From: Echinometra lucunter
Lineage: Eukaryota > Echinodermata > Echinoidea > Camarodonta > Echinometridae
Length of the DNA: 64,000 nt
Direction of reading: 5' to 3'
NCBI GenBank assembly: GCA_029962745.1
Contig: CM057158.1
Span: 4,372,938-4,436,937 of the forward strand
Numbering within the stretch: position 1 is the stretch's first letter; each line of letters begins with the position of its first letter. The translations under genes and the position numbers were made by a program. Positions 13,001-27,700 of this stretch are shown piece after piece. The notes beneath the pieces are model-generated. The model did not search any database and was not told the DNA's origin. It was given only the letters and a program-made list of their open reading frames with translations.

Positions 13001-16000
13001 GAAGAAGGTACATTTTTCCTCTTCATAACGGTTCTTACATTAATTTATTCATCCGCTGTACCTTGGAGAACTAAAAAATTGGCAGCTGTGAATCTAATAC
13101 ATGTCTCCAGACATCATCACACTAATACAGATACTTGTAAAGCATGCTTCGCAGTTATGGTGTTACTATAGCAGCTCAAAGCATGCTGATCATATAAAAG
13201 AAATCTATACATTAATTACGAGGGTTATACTTGGCAATTTCAAAATGTTAAAGGGAAAGTCCACCCTGGAAGTTTCACTGTTATTTCAATTGGTATTCAA
13301 TGGGTCAATTGGTCCAATTGAAACCAATAAAAGGAGATAAATTTGAACAGCATTTTAAAAAAGAAATGAGCAAAATCAGTCAAAGAATAAGAAAATTACA
13401 CTAATTTACATTTTCTAGTAAATTACTCTCGGCTCTGCAAATTGGCAACACTGATGACATCATATGCGAGCAGCTCTCCATTCACTTTGTACATGAAATT
13501 TCACATTTTCTCAATTTTCTTGGAAGTTACACATTTTCTTACCCCATAGTCAGAGTATGTTATGTAAAAAGCAATTCTTATGAACATACATTGACTATGG
13601 GGGTTAGAAAATGTGTAACTTCCAAGAAAATTGAGAAAAAGTGAAATTTCATGTACAAAATGAAGGGAGACCTGCTCGCATATGATGTCATCAGTGTTGC
13701 CAATTTGCAGAGCCGAGAGTAATTTACTAGAAAATGGAAATGAGTGTAATTTTCTTATTCTTTGACCAATTTTGCTCATTTCTGTTTTTTAAATGCTGTT
13801 CAAATTCATCTCCTTTTATTGAAACAGTGAAACTTCTAGGGTGGACTTACCCTTTAAAGCTAGTATCTCACTGACCTATGACAGCATGTGACTGGTTGGA
13901 GACACCAAATTGTGAGTAAATTTTATGTCGCAAAGTAGCAACAATCTTCACTTGGTATCATGATGAATTGCATGTCACATGAACTCCCAGCAAAATTAGG
14001 GCCATAATTTGCTTGGAGATTGCATACATGTTGTATGACTGTTGCAAGACATTCATGCAACAAAACCAAGTCTGTGTAACTATTTTTGAGAGCAAACCCC
14101 TGCAACTCATGTGAAGAAACTGAGACCCCCTTGAATGTTAAGATACATTTTGGAGACTCCCTCCCAAATGCCATTCATAATTTGTCACATAAAAGTTTTA
14201 GCCCAGTGAGATAGGGGCTTTGGGGCAGAGGAAGGACTTGAAGAAATGGGGAGAGGAAAGAAATAATGCTTTATGAACACTGCTTTAACCCATTCGTGAC
14301 AGAGGTCCACATTTTGTGGTTTTGCCAAATATCTTTTGATGCAAAGCCCAAAAAATCATACCAAAACACATGAGCAGAAAGAGCAAAAAATTCTACACAA
14401 ACTGTGCCCATTTTGGTTGCGTCAATATTCGTTGTTTGATGCTGAAGATTTTTTAAAAGGAAAATAAGCATTAAAATCCTTAAATTGGCAATGTGATAGA
14501 AAGTTTAAAATCTCCGTTTTCCCCTGCAAATTGGCAACTTTTTGACTTCTCATCATAATTTCTGTCAATTTATATTCATTTCAGATACATGACGTTTTAT
14601 AAGAAAAATGTAGCAATAAAATAAAAATATTTGTGTTGCCAATTTGAAGAATAAAAGCTGATCAAATTAGGCTTTAAATAATTCCTGTCACGAATGGGTT
14701 AATAGTCAAACTTACACGACAAAGCAGAACAATGGTTTAGGACAAAACCAAATAACTGGTAAATGCAGGGTTTAAAACAAAAAACAAAAAAGATGCCTTG
14801 ACAGCACAGTATATACCCGTAGGAACTCGTTTCAATATATGTTCTTAATTGTATCTTCAGTGCATGAAAGTGCAAAGCAAGTAATGATCATTATATACTA
14901 TGTTACCCTTCCATTTCCTCCAGCACATTTTGCTCATTTTCAGCTGGTATAAAGAAGAAACTCAAAAGTAACTACATATGGCCTCTTTCATAAATGCGGA
15001 TATCATTTTTGCCTCAAGCCCTAGTTACTAATAATTATTCCAGAACACCACCAAGCAGCAAGCATGGTATTACTGTCATTGTGATGTCAGAAATATTATT
15101 TACAATTATAAATACTGTCAGACTGATTGTTAATGCTGGCACCCACGGGCTTGAGTACCACAATTTCTTGAAGTGTTGTGTCCAATAACATTTCCATTAG
15201 TGCATCTCTATTTGTATTACTGAGCTATTTAATACTTTCATCTGTTATTCATGCAGAATTAGACAAAATGACAGCACTCCTAAGGCATCAGTTACTAGTA
15301 TTATAATTACAACTCTCAATTTTATTAATTCAACTTCACAGTTTCATGAGTGTTAGAATGATAATAATAATAATAATAATGGGAGATTCTTGTATAATGC
15401 TCATGTCTAGCACATTTACCATTCCTGGTGCTACATTATTATTACCATGGCTAAGTAAAGCAAAGCTGTTATTACAGCACTCTAGCCTTTCAAAGAACTT
15501 CTTCCTACCAGCTAACAATTTACTATACCTGAGTGGAGAATGGCATATGTAGATAAATGTCTTGCTAAAGATGGTGCCATGGCGGGACTTGAACCATGAA
15601 CTATGTGATTTACAGTCCAGTGACATATCCATTAGACCACAACATCCCCAATACATTGGCATTATACTACATAGTACAATGACAATTTGGTATGTGTATA
15701 TGTTACGCATGTACTGTATATAATATATAACTGTAAATACTACATTTGTGAGTGAATAATCGTCATTAGATAACAACATGGAGGAACACGAGTGCAAATA
15801 ATTTTCGATGTTTGAAGAACATGAATGCATCATTGTACATGTATATTCATTATGCTGGAGTTATGTGCAATGTACAGGATCACGTATATTGTGACTGGGT
15901 GTAGTTTTTTTTTTTTTTTTTATATGTTTACATAATAGTATTACACACACATTACTTATGGCTGATGGCTCATTCAGATATATACGTTGGAAACCATGAA

Positions 16001-19000
16001 AAAAAATACAGCAGCTCTTTGTATACCTAATGAATGGAAAGTGGTTGCTAGTGACACACAACTTAATTGCTATACACTTACTCACTTACTCATGTATGTA
16101 TCATAAGATACAGACATGTGACATGCTGCGCACTGTAAAAAACCATTTTTCGGAAGGTGTTACCTGTGCAAATGTGAACAAGCCTTAAATGTACAGGTAT
16201 GATTCCATTAATGACATGTATATCTGCAAGTCAGTGCAAGACCATATTCAAACGTGAATGTATTTAGTGATGTATCATAGCATCAAAGAGTATCTGCAGT
16301 ACACATACATGTACATGTGTAAGTGTGTAAATGTAATTGGTGTTTACACTTATATTTATGATATGATAATATATGTGTGATCTACATGTAAGAGATCATC
16401 TCCTGAGCAAGATGGTGTCATATTGTGCAGTACATGTTAAACTATAGAAGCACATTTAAACAGACAGGGTAAGGTATTGGTATTTCAACAGCTATGGAGC
16501 TAGCTGTGGAAACAAGAACGACAAACAACAACAAACAACAACTTACTAAAACTCATGCATACATGTATATGTAAGTGCAAGATGCATTACAACAACATGC
16601 CAGGGTCTTGCTGTGCAAAGGGTAATATTCAAGAATGCACAAAGATTTTACGACATGAATGATTAAGAAGAACTTTGGGGGAACTTTTTATTTCTTCCAA
16701 AATTTAGTTCTTATATCAAGACTTGAGTTTTACATTTAAAAAGAAGCTTGCGTTCTGGGTAAGGTGGAAATAATTTTGTTATGAGAGTCTGGAAGAATAT
16801 TATAATAGAAATATTACTTTAACCCATTCGTGACAGGAATTATTTAAAGCCTAATTTGATCAGCTTTTATTCTTCAAATTGGCAACACCAACATTTTTAT
16901 TTTATTGCTACATTTTTCTTATAAAATGTCATGTAACTGAAATGAATATAAACTGACAGAAATTATGATGAGAAGTCAAAAAGTTGCCAATTTGCAGGGG
17001 GAAACGGTGATTTTAAACTTTCTATCACATTGCCAATTTAAGGATTTTAATACTTGTTTTCCTTTAAAAAATTTTCAGCATCAAACAACGAATATTGACG
17101 CAACCAAAATGGGCACAGTTTGTGTAGAATTTTTTGCTCTTTCTGCTCATGTATTTGGTATGATTTTTAGGGCTTTGCATCAAAAGATATTAGGACAAAC
17201 CACAAAATGTGGACCTCTGTCATGAATGGGTTAAAAGGACTGCCCTTCAAATGCCCTCATATTCAAAATATGACAAGAAACTAACTGAGTGTTCAGCCCA
17301 AACATTTTGTGTTTAGTCCCATATACTAATTTCTGTGTGCATTTGCATGAGCTTTTCATCAAGTTCAAGTTGATTTCTTATCATTTTGATGATATCCAAA
17401 CCTCAGGGTATGCATGAATTTTAAGCACTACTGACTCAACCTTCCCCAATTGATTAGAAACAGTTTCTTTAATAATGAAAATTCGCATGACAAGAACTCA
17501 ATGCTATCTTAACCTATTGCTTAAATGAACTGGGTAGTCCCTGTATTGAACCCATGGGGGATAGAGAATTCAGTAGCCAACGAGTTTAAGACTGATTGGA
17601 GAGTAGGTACAGTCAAATACTTTAAACAAGCTTGCACTAAAGACCCTTTAATTAAAAACAACTGACTTGCATGCAAAGTAGACAAGCTATTTGCCATGCT
17701 CCTTTCGTATCACAAGACAGGCCAGATAGTGTTATTTCAATGTGTGCCTCATAATGAGACATATATAATGATCTAACTCCCAAATGTTTCTAAAAACTAA
17801 TATTTAAATGAATCATGAAGTAGCACTTCTTCAGAGCATGATTTCTTGCTGTTTTTCATGCATGAAGAAATGTAGAAGGGGTCTAATCCAATTTAATGTC
17901 AGACACTGCAACCGAATTTGTCTATAGTTTTTACAGTTCTGCAATTAAGTAACCTGTTCCTTTACTGTACATCAAAAGTTTTGAGGGAATGTTCGTAAAA
18001 TGCAACTTCTAGTTTGGCTTCATTTTCTACAGTTTTGTGTTTTGTAAGAATCCATTTTATTCTCAATCAAACTGGAGTGATGATGCAAATGACAGGGAAG
18101 GCATGTTCACTTGTACCTAATGAAAATAGCTGCATGATGCTGGGCTTTGTACAGTGGGAACACACCATTGGCCTGACTATAGAAAAATGCCATTGTACTG
18201 CTGACTAGAACACATAATTGGCCCTTTCTTAAATGCCATATCCCACTGTGAAAAATGCATGATGGATGAGAGACATATGGGGGGGGGGCCAAAATGGCTG
18301 TTAAGATGTCATTTGGTCCAATATCAATTTTTCAATGCCCAATTCATAACATTGCAGTTTGTCCAAAACTTATTTGTCCAAGCCTAGTTTGCCAATCATC
18401 CAAGAGGTCTATCTATCATTCAATCTACATTTTTGCTCTACTCACTTGTCAGTAATGTTGGTCTAATGCCCATTTTGGTCAATGACTATTTTGTCAAAAC
18501 TATCTAGTCTAATATCCATTTGGTCCAATAAACAAAAAGGGCTACAGGGAGCTTGAAGCAGGGTCTAAACCAAAGAATATCCCATATAAAATATATCAAC
18601 CAATGAGTTGTCCAACTAGTCATAAGATCAAAACATTGTAAATTAGACTATAAGGTAGACCATATCATCTACAGAGAGCCAGACGGGTGCTAACTCAATG
18701 TTCAAGAATAAAAGTAACTGCCTTCTGGCTTCTAGTGAATGAAATATGGAGAATACAATTTCAGCACAGACCAAATGATACAAGACCAATTGGAGAGTAG
18801 GCAAACTGATAATAGACGAGCTGATTACCGGATGCACTAGCATTGGACCAAATAGCCATCAACAAGATGAGGACATTGAAAAAAAACTGTATTACCTAAT
18901 TCTGCATTGTTGTCTCCTCCAGCAGCAGGTGAGCTATGTTGACTGGCCCTCTTCCTCTTCAGATCAGTCAGAGTTTCTCCTTTACTTGAGTACTGCTCAT

Positions 19001-22000
19001 CCATCTCCTCACCTTCTCCTGTCAGACTGGAAGGTTTTGCATTCTCCTTCTTCTTCATCCTCTCCTCCTCCTTCCTCTTCATCTCCTCCTTCTTTCTCTG
19101 CTCTTCCTCCTTCTTCTTTTGTGCTTTCTCCTCTTTGGCCTTTTGCTTCTCCTGTTTCTCCTTCTCCTTCTGCTCCCGCTTCAGTTTCTCCTTTTCCTCC
19201 TTCTGTTCCTTTTTGCTCTTCTGGCTCTTGAAGTCTTCTTCTGCCGGTCGCTTCTTCAAGATTGACACTAACCGTTTTTGATGCGTCGGCGCTCCCTCAA
19301 GGGTGTCCTCAAAGCTGCCGTTCTCCGTCCTGCCATTTTCCTGTGTCCCATCTCCGCCCAAATCCCCATTCTTTTTGTTCCTAGGACTCTCAGGGTCTGA
19401 GAGTTCCTCTGTTATGACAGGCATAGGGGTCACCCGACCCTCCTCTCCATTTTCACTCCCTTCAGTGTTCTGTTCACCACTTTGCTCTATGTGTCCATTT
19501 GTTTCTTCTGAGAGGGCAACATCATCAATATTTGTGATCGGGCTGCTTTCGGTAGAGTTTTCTAATTCCTGTAAATGAAGAAAAGAATTCTCTTGTTAAT
19601 GTACAGGAAAAAGGAAATTCATGATTAGGCACATAATCATTCAGGGGCAAGTATCAACAAATATCAATTATGTTTAAAGCAAACATCTGTAAAGTATATT
19701 CAGCATTGCTGATACTTGAAAATCTTCAGGGAAACATGTCACTATATACTAGTACTTCTAAGTAATCAAAATTGCATTTCCTAGGTAATCAAAATTACGT
19801 TTCCACAAAAACAAAGATATTTTAAAGCAAAACAATTCATACAGAATCAGGAAATGTGTAAACAAAATGTATTACAATGAAATGCCACAATGATTTGCAT
19901 ATGATATAGTTTCCATATGATAGGCATTTCTTCTTAGAGGTATCTAAGATTTAGTGTCTAACCTGTCTACAAGGAACATTATACTGTAGATGGAAACCAA
20001 AGGGGTCTTAATGAAGAATACTATTCCTAATGTCATTTAATCTAATGTCATTTTATCTTTGTAGAAAATCATATTTTATGAAATAAGATATATATATTCT
20101 ATATATACAGTCTATATACACTAGGCAAAAAAAAAAAGAAGATATACACACTAAATGATTCATATTATTAGTTAAAGTGCACTAATCACCAAAAGACAGT
20201 TTATTAGGGATTCAATGTTATCTTTTTTTCTTTGAACTCCTTTAACCATTCATATAAGGTTGGGGGGGGGGGGTTACTTCACACGTACTAGCTGTACATA
20301 CATTTTTTTTTTCAGGTGACTGGTACACTCTAAAACCATAAGGTCTGAAAATGTGAAGAAAACTGTTTTTTCTACAAGGTGTATGAAAACTTATGGGCCC
20401 AACTTGATGTATGTCATGAGTCCGCTGCACCACCATGTTTTCCTTTGCTAAGCTCAAATTATAAGGTCAGACAAGTATCTATAAATAGGTAGCCATTCTA
20501 ATAAACTATCCTATTAGCCTCTACAACTGCTGCAGGCAGGTTTTCTAAATCAAACTCTGACAACCTTTGCAGAAAAGCTGCGGATTACATAACCATATAA
20601 TCACTTCCTTCCCGAATTTCATAACGAGACAGCTGGATTCCAATGAAAAACAAATTTAACCTTATCAATAAGTTGCCATGTCATGCTTTTTATATGTAGA
20701 ATCCTAGGCAAGCAATTCAATTTCTATTTATTCTAGGGTACCTAGAGGAAAAATATGACCTCATTAAAATCTCAATGAGAAAGTACGTCTCTTTTCATTT
20801 CCTTTCTCATATAATGATATACACAAGAAATTTGTCACTGTACAGCAAGAAATTAGTTAAAAGGAGTCAAAAGCACCCCCCCCCCCCTCTATCTATGTTT
20901 GTCTTTTTATTTGTTAATGGTTTTTGTTTCTTGCTGTTGCTGGTTTGTTTGGGTTTTTCATCTCCTCTATCTTGTTCAATACCTCATACATCTCTCCATT
21001 GTGTGGTGTTTATTACACACTGCACCACTTAATAAAAGAAAACAGTTAGGACAAGCCTGTTTTGCAATTACATTTTCATGAGGAAATATCATGAATTCTT
21101 CCTGAAAATGATAAGCTGTCTACAGAAATAAAAGAGTGAGACAGGGATGTAAGGAAAAGGAAATTGCAAGGATGCAATGCCTCTGAACTCTATACAAACA
21201 ATGCCATTTCCTTCAAACCACACAATAACAAGGATATATCAGTGCATATCAAAGAGACATATCAAAAGAAAAGTTGAAAACTGCAACAGGGGTTTTCAAA
21301 AAATCCTACCATTTGACAATATGATAAGCAAATAGTGAATTCCAATATATGCAATGATGCAAGTATAAATACATGAATTTTTATTTGAATCTTATTCTTT
21401 GTGGAAACAAATTTGCAACAGAAGTGACCTTGAATCTATGAAGATGTAACGTTTAAAAGTGTAAAGGTTGAATAGTCCTGGAGCTATTTGATGATATTAT
21501 CTTTTACTTTAAGATCCTACTCTCCAGCCTGTTAAGCCCACCGCACACTGTATGATCCGTCTGCGATCCGATTTTGGAAAAAATTGTTATAGCATTTGAG
21601 ATGAACATTCAAACATGTAATATCTTAGTTCCAAATCAAAGTTCCAAATAGTTGCATGAATACTAAAATAAAAATTCTGGGCTATTGCGAGCCTCCCTGT
21701 AGGAATAAAAGCCAACTAAATTCTGAATCGTAGTGATGTCACAGCAATCTTGCAATCGGCTACGATTTGAAGCCAATTTGGCCTTTACTGAGACAAGGCT
21801 TACAGTTAACCAAAATTTCGATTTTAGTATTCTTATCATTATTCCAAACTTCAAATAAGACAATTTTACTTGTTTAAACTTTCATATTTAATGCAAAATG
21901 CCATTTGTTCAAAAATCGGGTCACAGTGGGATTGTGTAGTGTGTGGTGGGCTTAAGACAAAAACATAATTTTTTTCTATCAATAAACTAAAATGTGACCC

Positions 22001-24723
22001 AATCATTTAAAAACAGCGACTAAAAAAAAACAACAACATGATTTGGGCAAGATTGGATATTAGCAATTCCTATATATTGAAGATGTTCCTAATCTTTAAA
22101 ACTAGGACTAAAGGGACATCAATTCCATTAGAATTACCCTGAATCCTATAGCATGAAAAGGGATTAATGAAAAGTATAGTCTGTACGGCTCCATACCTCT
22201 GTTTTTGACTGCATGAATGCTGCTTCTCCTTTGGCATCAAGCTTCCTCATCTCTCCTTTCTCTCGCTTACTGCTTCTCCTTATTGATGACCTAATCCAGA
22301 AAAAAGAAAAATAGCCCCCCAAAATAAAGTAAAAAGGGTAATATCTGATCTTTTAATCTTTCATATTTCTAAAATAATAATTTGTTATATTTAAAAGTCT
22401 TTATATTTTACATTCTATTTGCAAATCTTTTTTTTCAGGATCTTAAATCTGTTTCCTTTTAACAGACTTTAAAAAATTTAGGATTTATGTTTTAAAATGT
22501 GCATTTATGGTGGTAATTATGCCAGACACATGATGACATTACTTTGAGGACCGATTATCACAAAAGGAAGTTTTCCTAGCCTAGAAACAAAACTGGAAGG
22601 AATGATCAAGACATTACTCTCTTTAATAACAATCATAACAGAAACAATACAATGAGTCATTTTGATAAATGAAACATAATATTACCATATTCCTCTTAAA
22701 ATGCAAAGTAATTCAGTTCTAATTTTCTTATAATATATGCAATGTGTCAAACAAAATTTGGACACGGGAAAGCATATATGTACGTACGAAAGAGGCAAGT
22801 AATTATAGTCATGACAAAGGAGACTCGATCTATGGGTTTTTTGCATTATATCTGCTCAATAGTCCATGTTTTCTAAAAAAAAAGTAATATTCTATACATT
22901 TGATAATAAGTTTCTTACTCCTTATCAAGTAGAATCTAAGATAACTGACAAATTGCTGTCTATAACCCTATGGAACTAAACATGGGCTTTATAACTGTCC
23001 ACTTTGAGGGGATAGTATCAATCTGAACACTTTTGAGGTTTCAAAGTCAAAGGATATTCTACCATTTATGTCAGGAGGCTCTAAAGTTTCACTTTCGGGA
23101 AAACTGAACAGTGCACATAAATGAAAAACATATACATCAAGTGCCTCATTACTCATGCTTTAATGTACAATATCCCCTAATATCTGCCAATTTCGTCGTA
23201 AAGTGGAAAAAGGAACATACAATCTGTCTTTCATCCACTTATTAATTTACATGTATGTTGGCTATCTTTTTGGCATGGTATGAAAAGGGTAATCAAATGT
23301 GGAGGAATCTAATGTGAAGGTCTAATGAGTGGCTGCCAACTTTAGGCTATCTCTAAGGCCTCAGATGGCTTAAATTATCTTGCTGACACTTCAAATTTCT
23401 GCTTCTAACCTTGGATCCAAATATAGTCACTTAAACGCCCGGTCTATCAATCCATAATTTGGACAGACTGATGTTTATTTCATTAAAATTAAATTTTCTA
23501 TTCAACCTATATAGCATGATTTGCAGTTCAAGTGAATTTTTATATAAGACTATTTCCAAGTGAACTGGTCTAAATAGTTAGTTTTGGGCCACATTCCTCA
23601 TTGACTGTGTGAGATATTTAGCCCATACACTGTTTCCTTCAGAACTTGGTCTTATACCATACATGTAAGTCTTAGACCATTCCTGCTTAAATAGACAAGA
23701 AACTTTACACATAGACCATTCCCATCATGTATAGGTCTCACAGCACTGCCTTGAGGACCTGCTCTCAAGTCTTGGTCATATTACTGCTTGTTAAAGGAGG
23801 AAACTTCACTCATTGAACAGCTCCTCTAAAGCTTGGTCATGGATCTCAGTTCTTGGGACTACAATATAGACTTTGGCATGTTGGACCAAATGAATCCAGG
23901 TTCTTACCCCCTCTTATTTCGACTAGAACTTCTCCTAACAAGGCCTCCCGTAGGTCTGATGCGGTTTGATTGGATCTCTTGCTTCAGCTGCTGTATTAGA
24001 CTTCTGATCTCATCATCTTCGCAAATACCTAGAAAGAAAAAGAATATGGTATTTTGTTTTTATTAGGGAGCAACATCTACAATATAGTACAACCAAAAAC
24101 TTTCACCAAAAAAGTGACAGGCATTTTTATGGCATGCAACTTTTGCATGCAGCAAAATTCAATTGGTGCAATGCGGTTATTTGGCATGAAACTTTGGAAA
24201 TATGGATTACGGCCAAAGCTTCACGCACGAGAAATTCGGATTTTGCAGTACTTTCTTTCCTTTACTGATTATGTAAAGGAGGTATGTTATGTAAAAAGCA
24301 ATTCTTCTGAACATACATTGACTATGGAGGTTAGAAAATGTGTAACTTCCAAGAAAATTGAGAAAAAGTTAAATTTCATGTACAAAGTGAATGGAGACCT
24401 GCTCACATATGATGTCATCAGTGTTGCCAATTTGCAGAGCTGAGAGTAGTTTACTAGAAATGTAAATGAGTGTAATTTTCTTATTCTTTGACCAATTTTG
24501 CTCATTTCTTTTTTAAAATGCTGTTCAAATTTATCTCCTTTTATTGAAACAGTGAAATTTCTAAGGTGGACTTTCCCTTTAAGCATTATAAAGAACTGTG
24601 AGAAAGCTTTAGAATTCATTTTCATAATTAATTGCTACAAGAATGGTTAATTTCATTTTCAAATGGGAGGCAAGTCCCGCTTAACCATGACTTAAACCAT
24701 GATGAAGATGTGGCAATTGAGTT

Positions 24724-24760
<37 letters not shown>

Positions 24761-27700
24761 TGCTCATGTTTGTAATGCTAAATGGGAAAACTTCCATAAC
24801 AATATTAAAGAGGGACTTTGAGTAATAATATACGGTCAAAGAAACCTGGGGGGTGTTTCATAAAGAGTTAAGTTGGACTTAGAGTCATCCGTAAGCCCCA
24901 ATGTGCATCCGGTATTTAACGTGTAATCTCACTGATAGACTTCCCAATAGTGCGCGTCCCCTCAGCATGATCTGACCAAAGCGGTGATGCATAATATACA
25001 GCACACAACCTAGGAATTTAAGTGCGACTTTAAGTCCAACTTAACTCTTTGTGAACCCCCCCGTGGACAACCAAAGGGTAATACATGTAGCTTCTCCTGA
25101 AAGCTTCTCCTGAAAGCTTCTAACTCTAAGAATAGGGGTAATAACCTACATGCTTCTAGCCATAAGGAGATGAGACATTCTACTTACTTAATGGTGTTTC
25201 ATCATTATTAGTTCTTGCATCTAGGTCTGCTCCTGATTCTACTAGCATGGTGATAATATCAGTCTGTAGAAGGCAAAAAAAAAAAAAATGAAAACAGCAA
25301 ATTAGATTCACATCACTAAAAATGATAAGAATGAGCTGCAAAATAATTTGAAAAACAAAGAAAAGAATGAAAAGTGAATCATGATGACAGGAGAGAAACA
25401 ACAGAAAGATTGACGGACTGACAGACAGAGAGAGCAAAACAGGCTTAAAGCTGCACAGAGGCAGACAAAAAAGATAAAGAGAAAGAGAGGGGGAACAGGA
25501 AAACACACAAAGAGATTTTAGGAGTGGGAGAGGGCATAATCATTTGATAAAGAAGATGTCTTCTGCTTAAAGCCAGAAGCTTACAACTTCCTGCAAACAA
25601 CATGAATAACAGATATTGGTGGACAAGGAATCATGGAATGATGTTAAAAATAGCTACCTAAAAACATACGTTAACAAGGAATGGAAAGACATTTTAAGTA
25701 ATGAGAAATAGATATGTGGTCTTGAAAAAATTGTATTCCTGAAAAAAGGAGAATAACAAGATAACAATAATCAGTCAAAGATGGCAAAATTGATCAAAAT
25801 AAAAGACAGAGAAAGGAAACATAAAAACTCTTTGTTTCAGAACATCAGGAAAGATATACCAACAAATATGAAATGAGGAGCATATAAACTTTGTACTATC
25901 GCTTTCATAATGCTGCTTTTTTTTGTTATTATTGTTATTGTTTTTTTCTTTATCGATTGTTTTGATTCACCCGGGAAGCGTTTCATGAAAGGACTTGTCG
26001 GATGTTTTATCCGAAAAAGTCTGTTTTATCCGACAGTTGCCACAGTAACGATGCTTCTCAGCCAATCAAAATCAAGGAAAGATGTCAGATCTGACAACTT
26101 GTCAGACAACAAATGTTGATGAAACGCTCCCCTGTTGATTTGTTTACTTGAAAATCAATAAAACACATTTTTAAAAATATGGAATGAAATCCAGAATCGT
26201 TTGAATAAATAAAATGGACAGGAGAGAGAGAAAGGTGGGGAGGAAAAGGGGAAGTGAGGGAAGAAAGATAGATTAACGATCTCATAACACCATTCAATCT
26301 GAGAAAATGTTTTGATCATGCTTGATAGCATCACAGTGAAATAAAAACAAAATAAACAAACTTTCATAATACATACTGTAGGACATAAGCTGATGTTTTA
26401 AAGATTTATTTGGCACAAACCACCAAACCACTATCAGACAAGACAAACTAACACCACTGGCTGTATCCCAAACAAATCATAGAGATGCTGTCTTTACTTT
26501 TCCTTTTCTTTGCGGTATAGCAGACGGTTTGCAACCAGCAATTTGGACAAGATCCATGATTAAAACATGACTTTAAAGAGGTGTTTGGAAAGCTCCTCTA
26601 CATTACTACACAAATCAAAGATACTTCACTTCCCCGGTGAATCATTTGACATTTCCTACCATACCTTCTCCAAACTAATCTTGGATTTATTCATTGGTTC
26701 ATCAGGGTGTAAGGAAACCTCATTTGGCTACCAAATTCTTGAAGGATTTGGCCTGATTTGAATAAAATTAGGACTCGAGCCTTAAGAGCAGCTATCATTG
26801 AAATGAGATGAGATTGGTTTGAAATGTTGCAGAAGGCAGGATTATACAACTGTGACAATGGTACAGAACTCTTATAAAATGAATGCTCTCATCTCAGATT
26901 TAGAGTTATTTGCACTCAATATGAATTATTGCTGAATAATATTCTTATGATTTTTATTGCAAATGAACATTAATTTTTTTCTGACTTAACATCGATTGAT
27001 GTTCACAGAGCTTTATTTTTCTTATATCCTATTAAAATTAATACAAAATTCAAGCTGCAAACTACGAATCTACATTATAGAGGTGGGTTTTTTTAACATT
27101 ACTGTAAACAGAAAAAACTAAACTATTCATGTACAGGAAGATGCTGATAGAAATTGCACACTGGTTTTACAATACAGCTAAAACAGCTAAAGTATGCCAA
27201 ACAAGAGAAAGAAAGAAAAATAAATAAATAAATAACTGTGGGAACAAAAGATATTGTCCCACAGAACATGATGTGATTTCCCTGTACCAATGTCATCTAC
27301 ACTTATTATTTTCCCCTGAGTGAAATTTACACTCTGATTTCCTGTTCTGATTAGAACTGGGTGGTAAGGAATAACTACAAATGATAGCTCAAGTAGCAAA
27401 GGTGATACTCTGTCAAAACATCTTGCAGTAGTCACAGCCAACAGATTCCATTAAAGCATCAAATCTGATCCCCCCCCCCAAAAGAATTCATTAGAACATG
27501 TATATTCCCTCAACAATATAAATACCAATATTCATTTCCAAATATTGCCAATTTGAATCATCATCACATGATTGTGACAATGAAGTATTTAGTCTTGTAG
27601 CAATATGAGTTAAAATGTAACAGTTTCATGAGTTAATAATTCTAAAGGCTTGTTCATACTGTATATGAGGGTGGATACCAATGAAATTTTATATATATTT

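Larger units (their letters stand above)
7075..18895 (-). other. Intron between the 673-nt exon and the last exon (11.8 kb)
   Basis: The intron runs between the donor at 18895 and the acceptor at 7075. It holds a 1.2-kb long-TIR element (8456-9670) with a TTCGTTATTCC array inside it, a CRE palindrome (9872-9912), a CCCATTTATACTGGG inverted-repeat cluster (11244-11600), a 610-bp foldback (13248-13857), two TTAACCCATTC MITEs, an 81-bp relative, a tRNA-SINE (15359-15650) and a GGTCCAAT repeat zone (18295-18870). In 7075-8455, 11601-13247 and 17590-18294 I see only AT-rich sequence, simple repeats and short non-coding ORFs. Confidence 0.85.
24029..25187 (-). other. Intron (1.2 kb) with two foldback elements and a 30-nt A run
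   Basis: It contains a solo arm of the 610-bp foldback family (24281-24582), an uninterrupted run of 30 adenines at 24728-24757, and a foldback MITE at 24848-25062 that ends about 125 bp from the exon at 25188. A short direct repeat AGCTTCTCCTGAA lies near 25089-25118. Confidence 0.85.

Noticed and set aside
15575..15650. Possible tRNA gene (minus strand)
   Set aside because: A and B boxes are present but the acceptor stem does not pair and it continues into a SINE body with an (ATT)n tail. The same holds for 62710-62783.
16165..16189. Fragment GAACAAGCCTTAA resembling the right end of the AAGGCTTGTTCAG MITE
   Set aside because: Only about 13 bases match and there is no core or left end nearby, so chance or an unrecognisable remnant is equally likely.
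18929..19578. Plus-strand Ser/Pro-rich ORFs of 100 and 91 codons
   Set aside because: They are the antisense of the Lys/Glu-rich exon; GAG/AAG codons read backwards as Ser, Pro and Leu codons. No start context, splice or family support.
25180..25506. 108-codon ORF ending in [20 protein letters not shown]
   Set aside because: Only its last 25 codons are real (exon 25263-25188). The upstream part is T/C-rich intron translated through the acceptor and has no similarity to ankyrin proteins.
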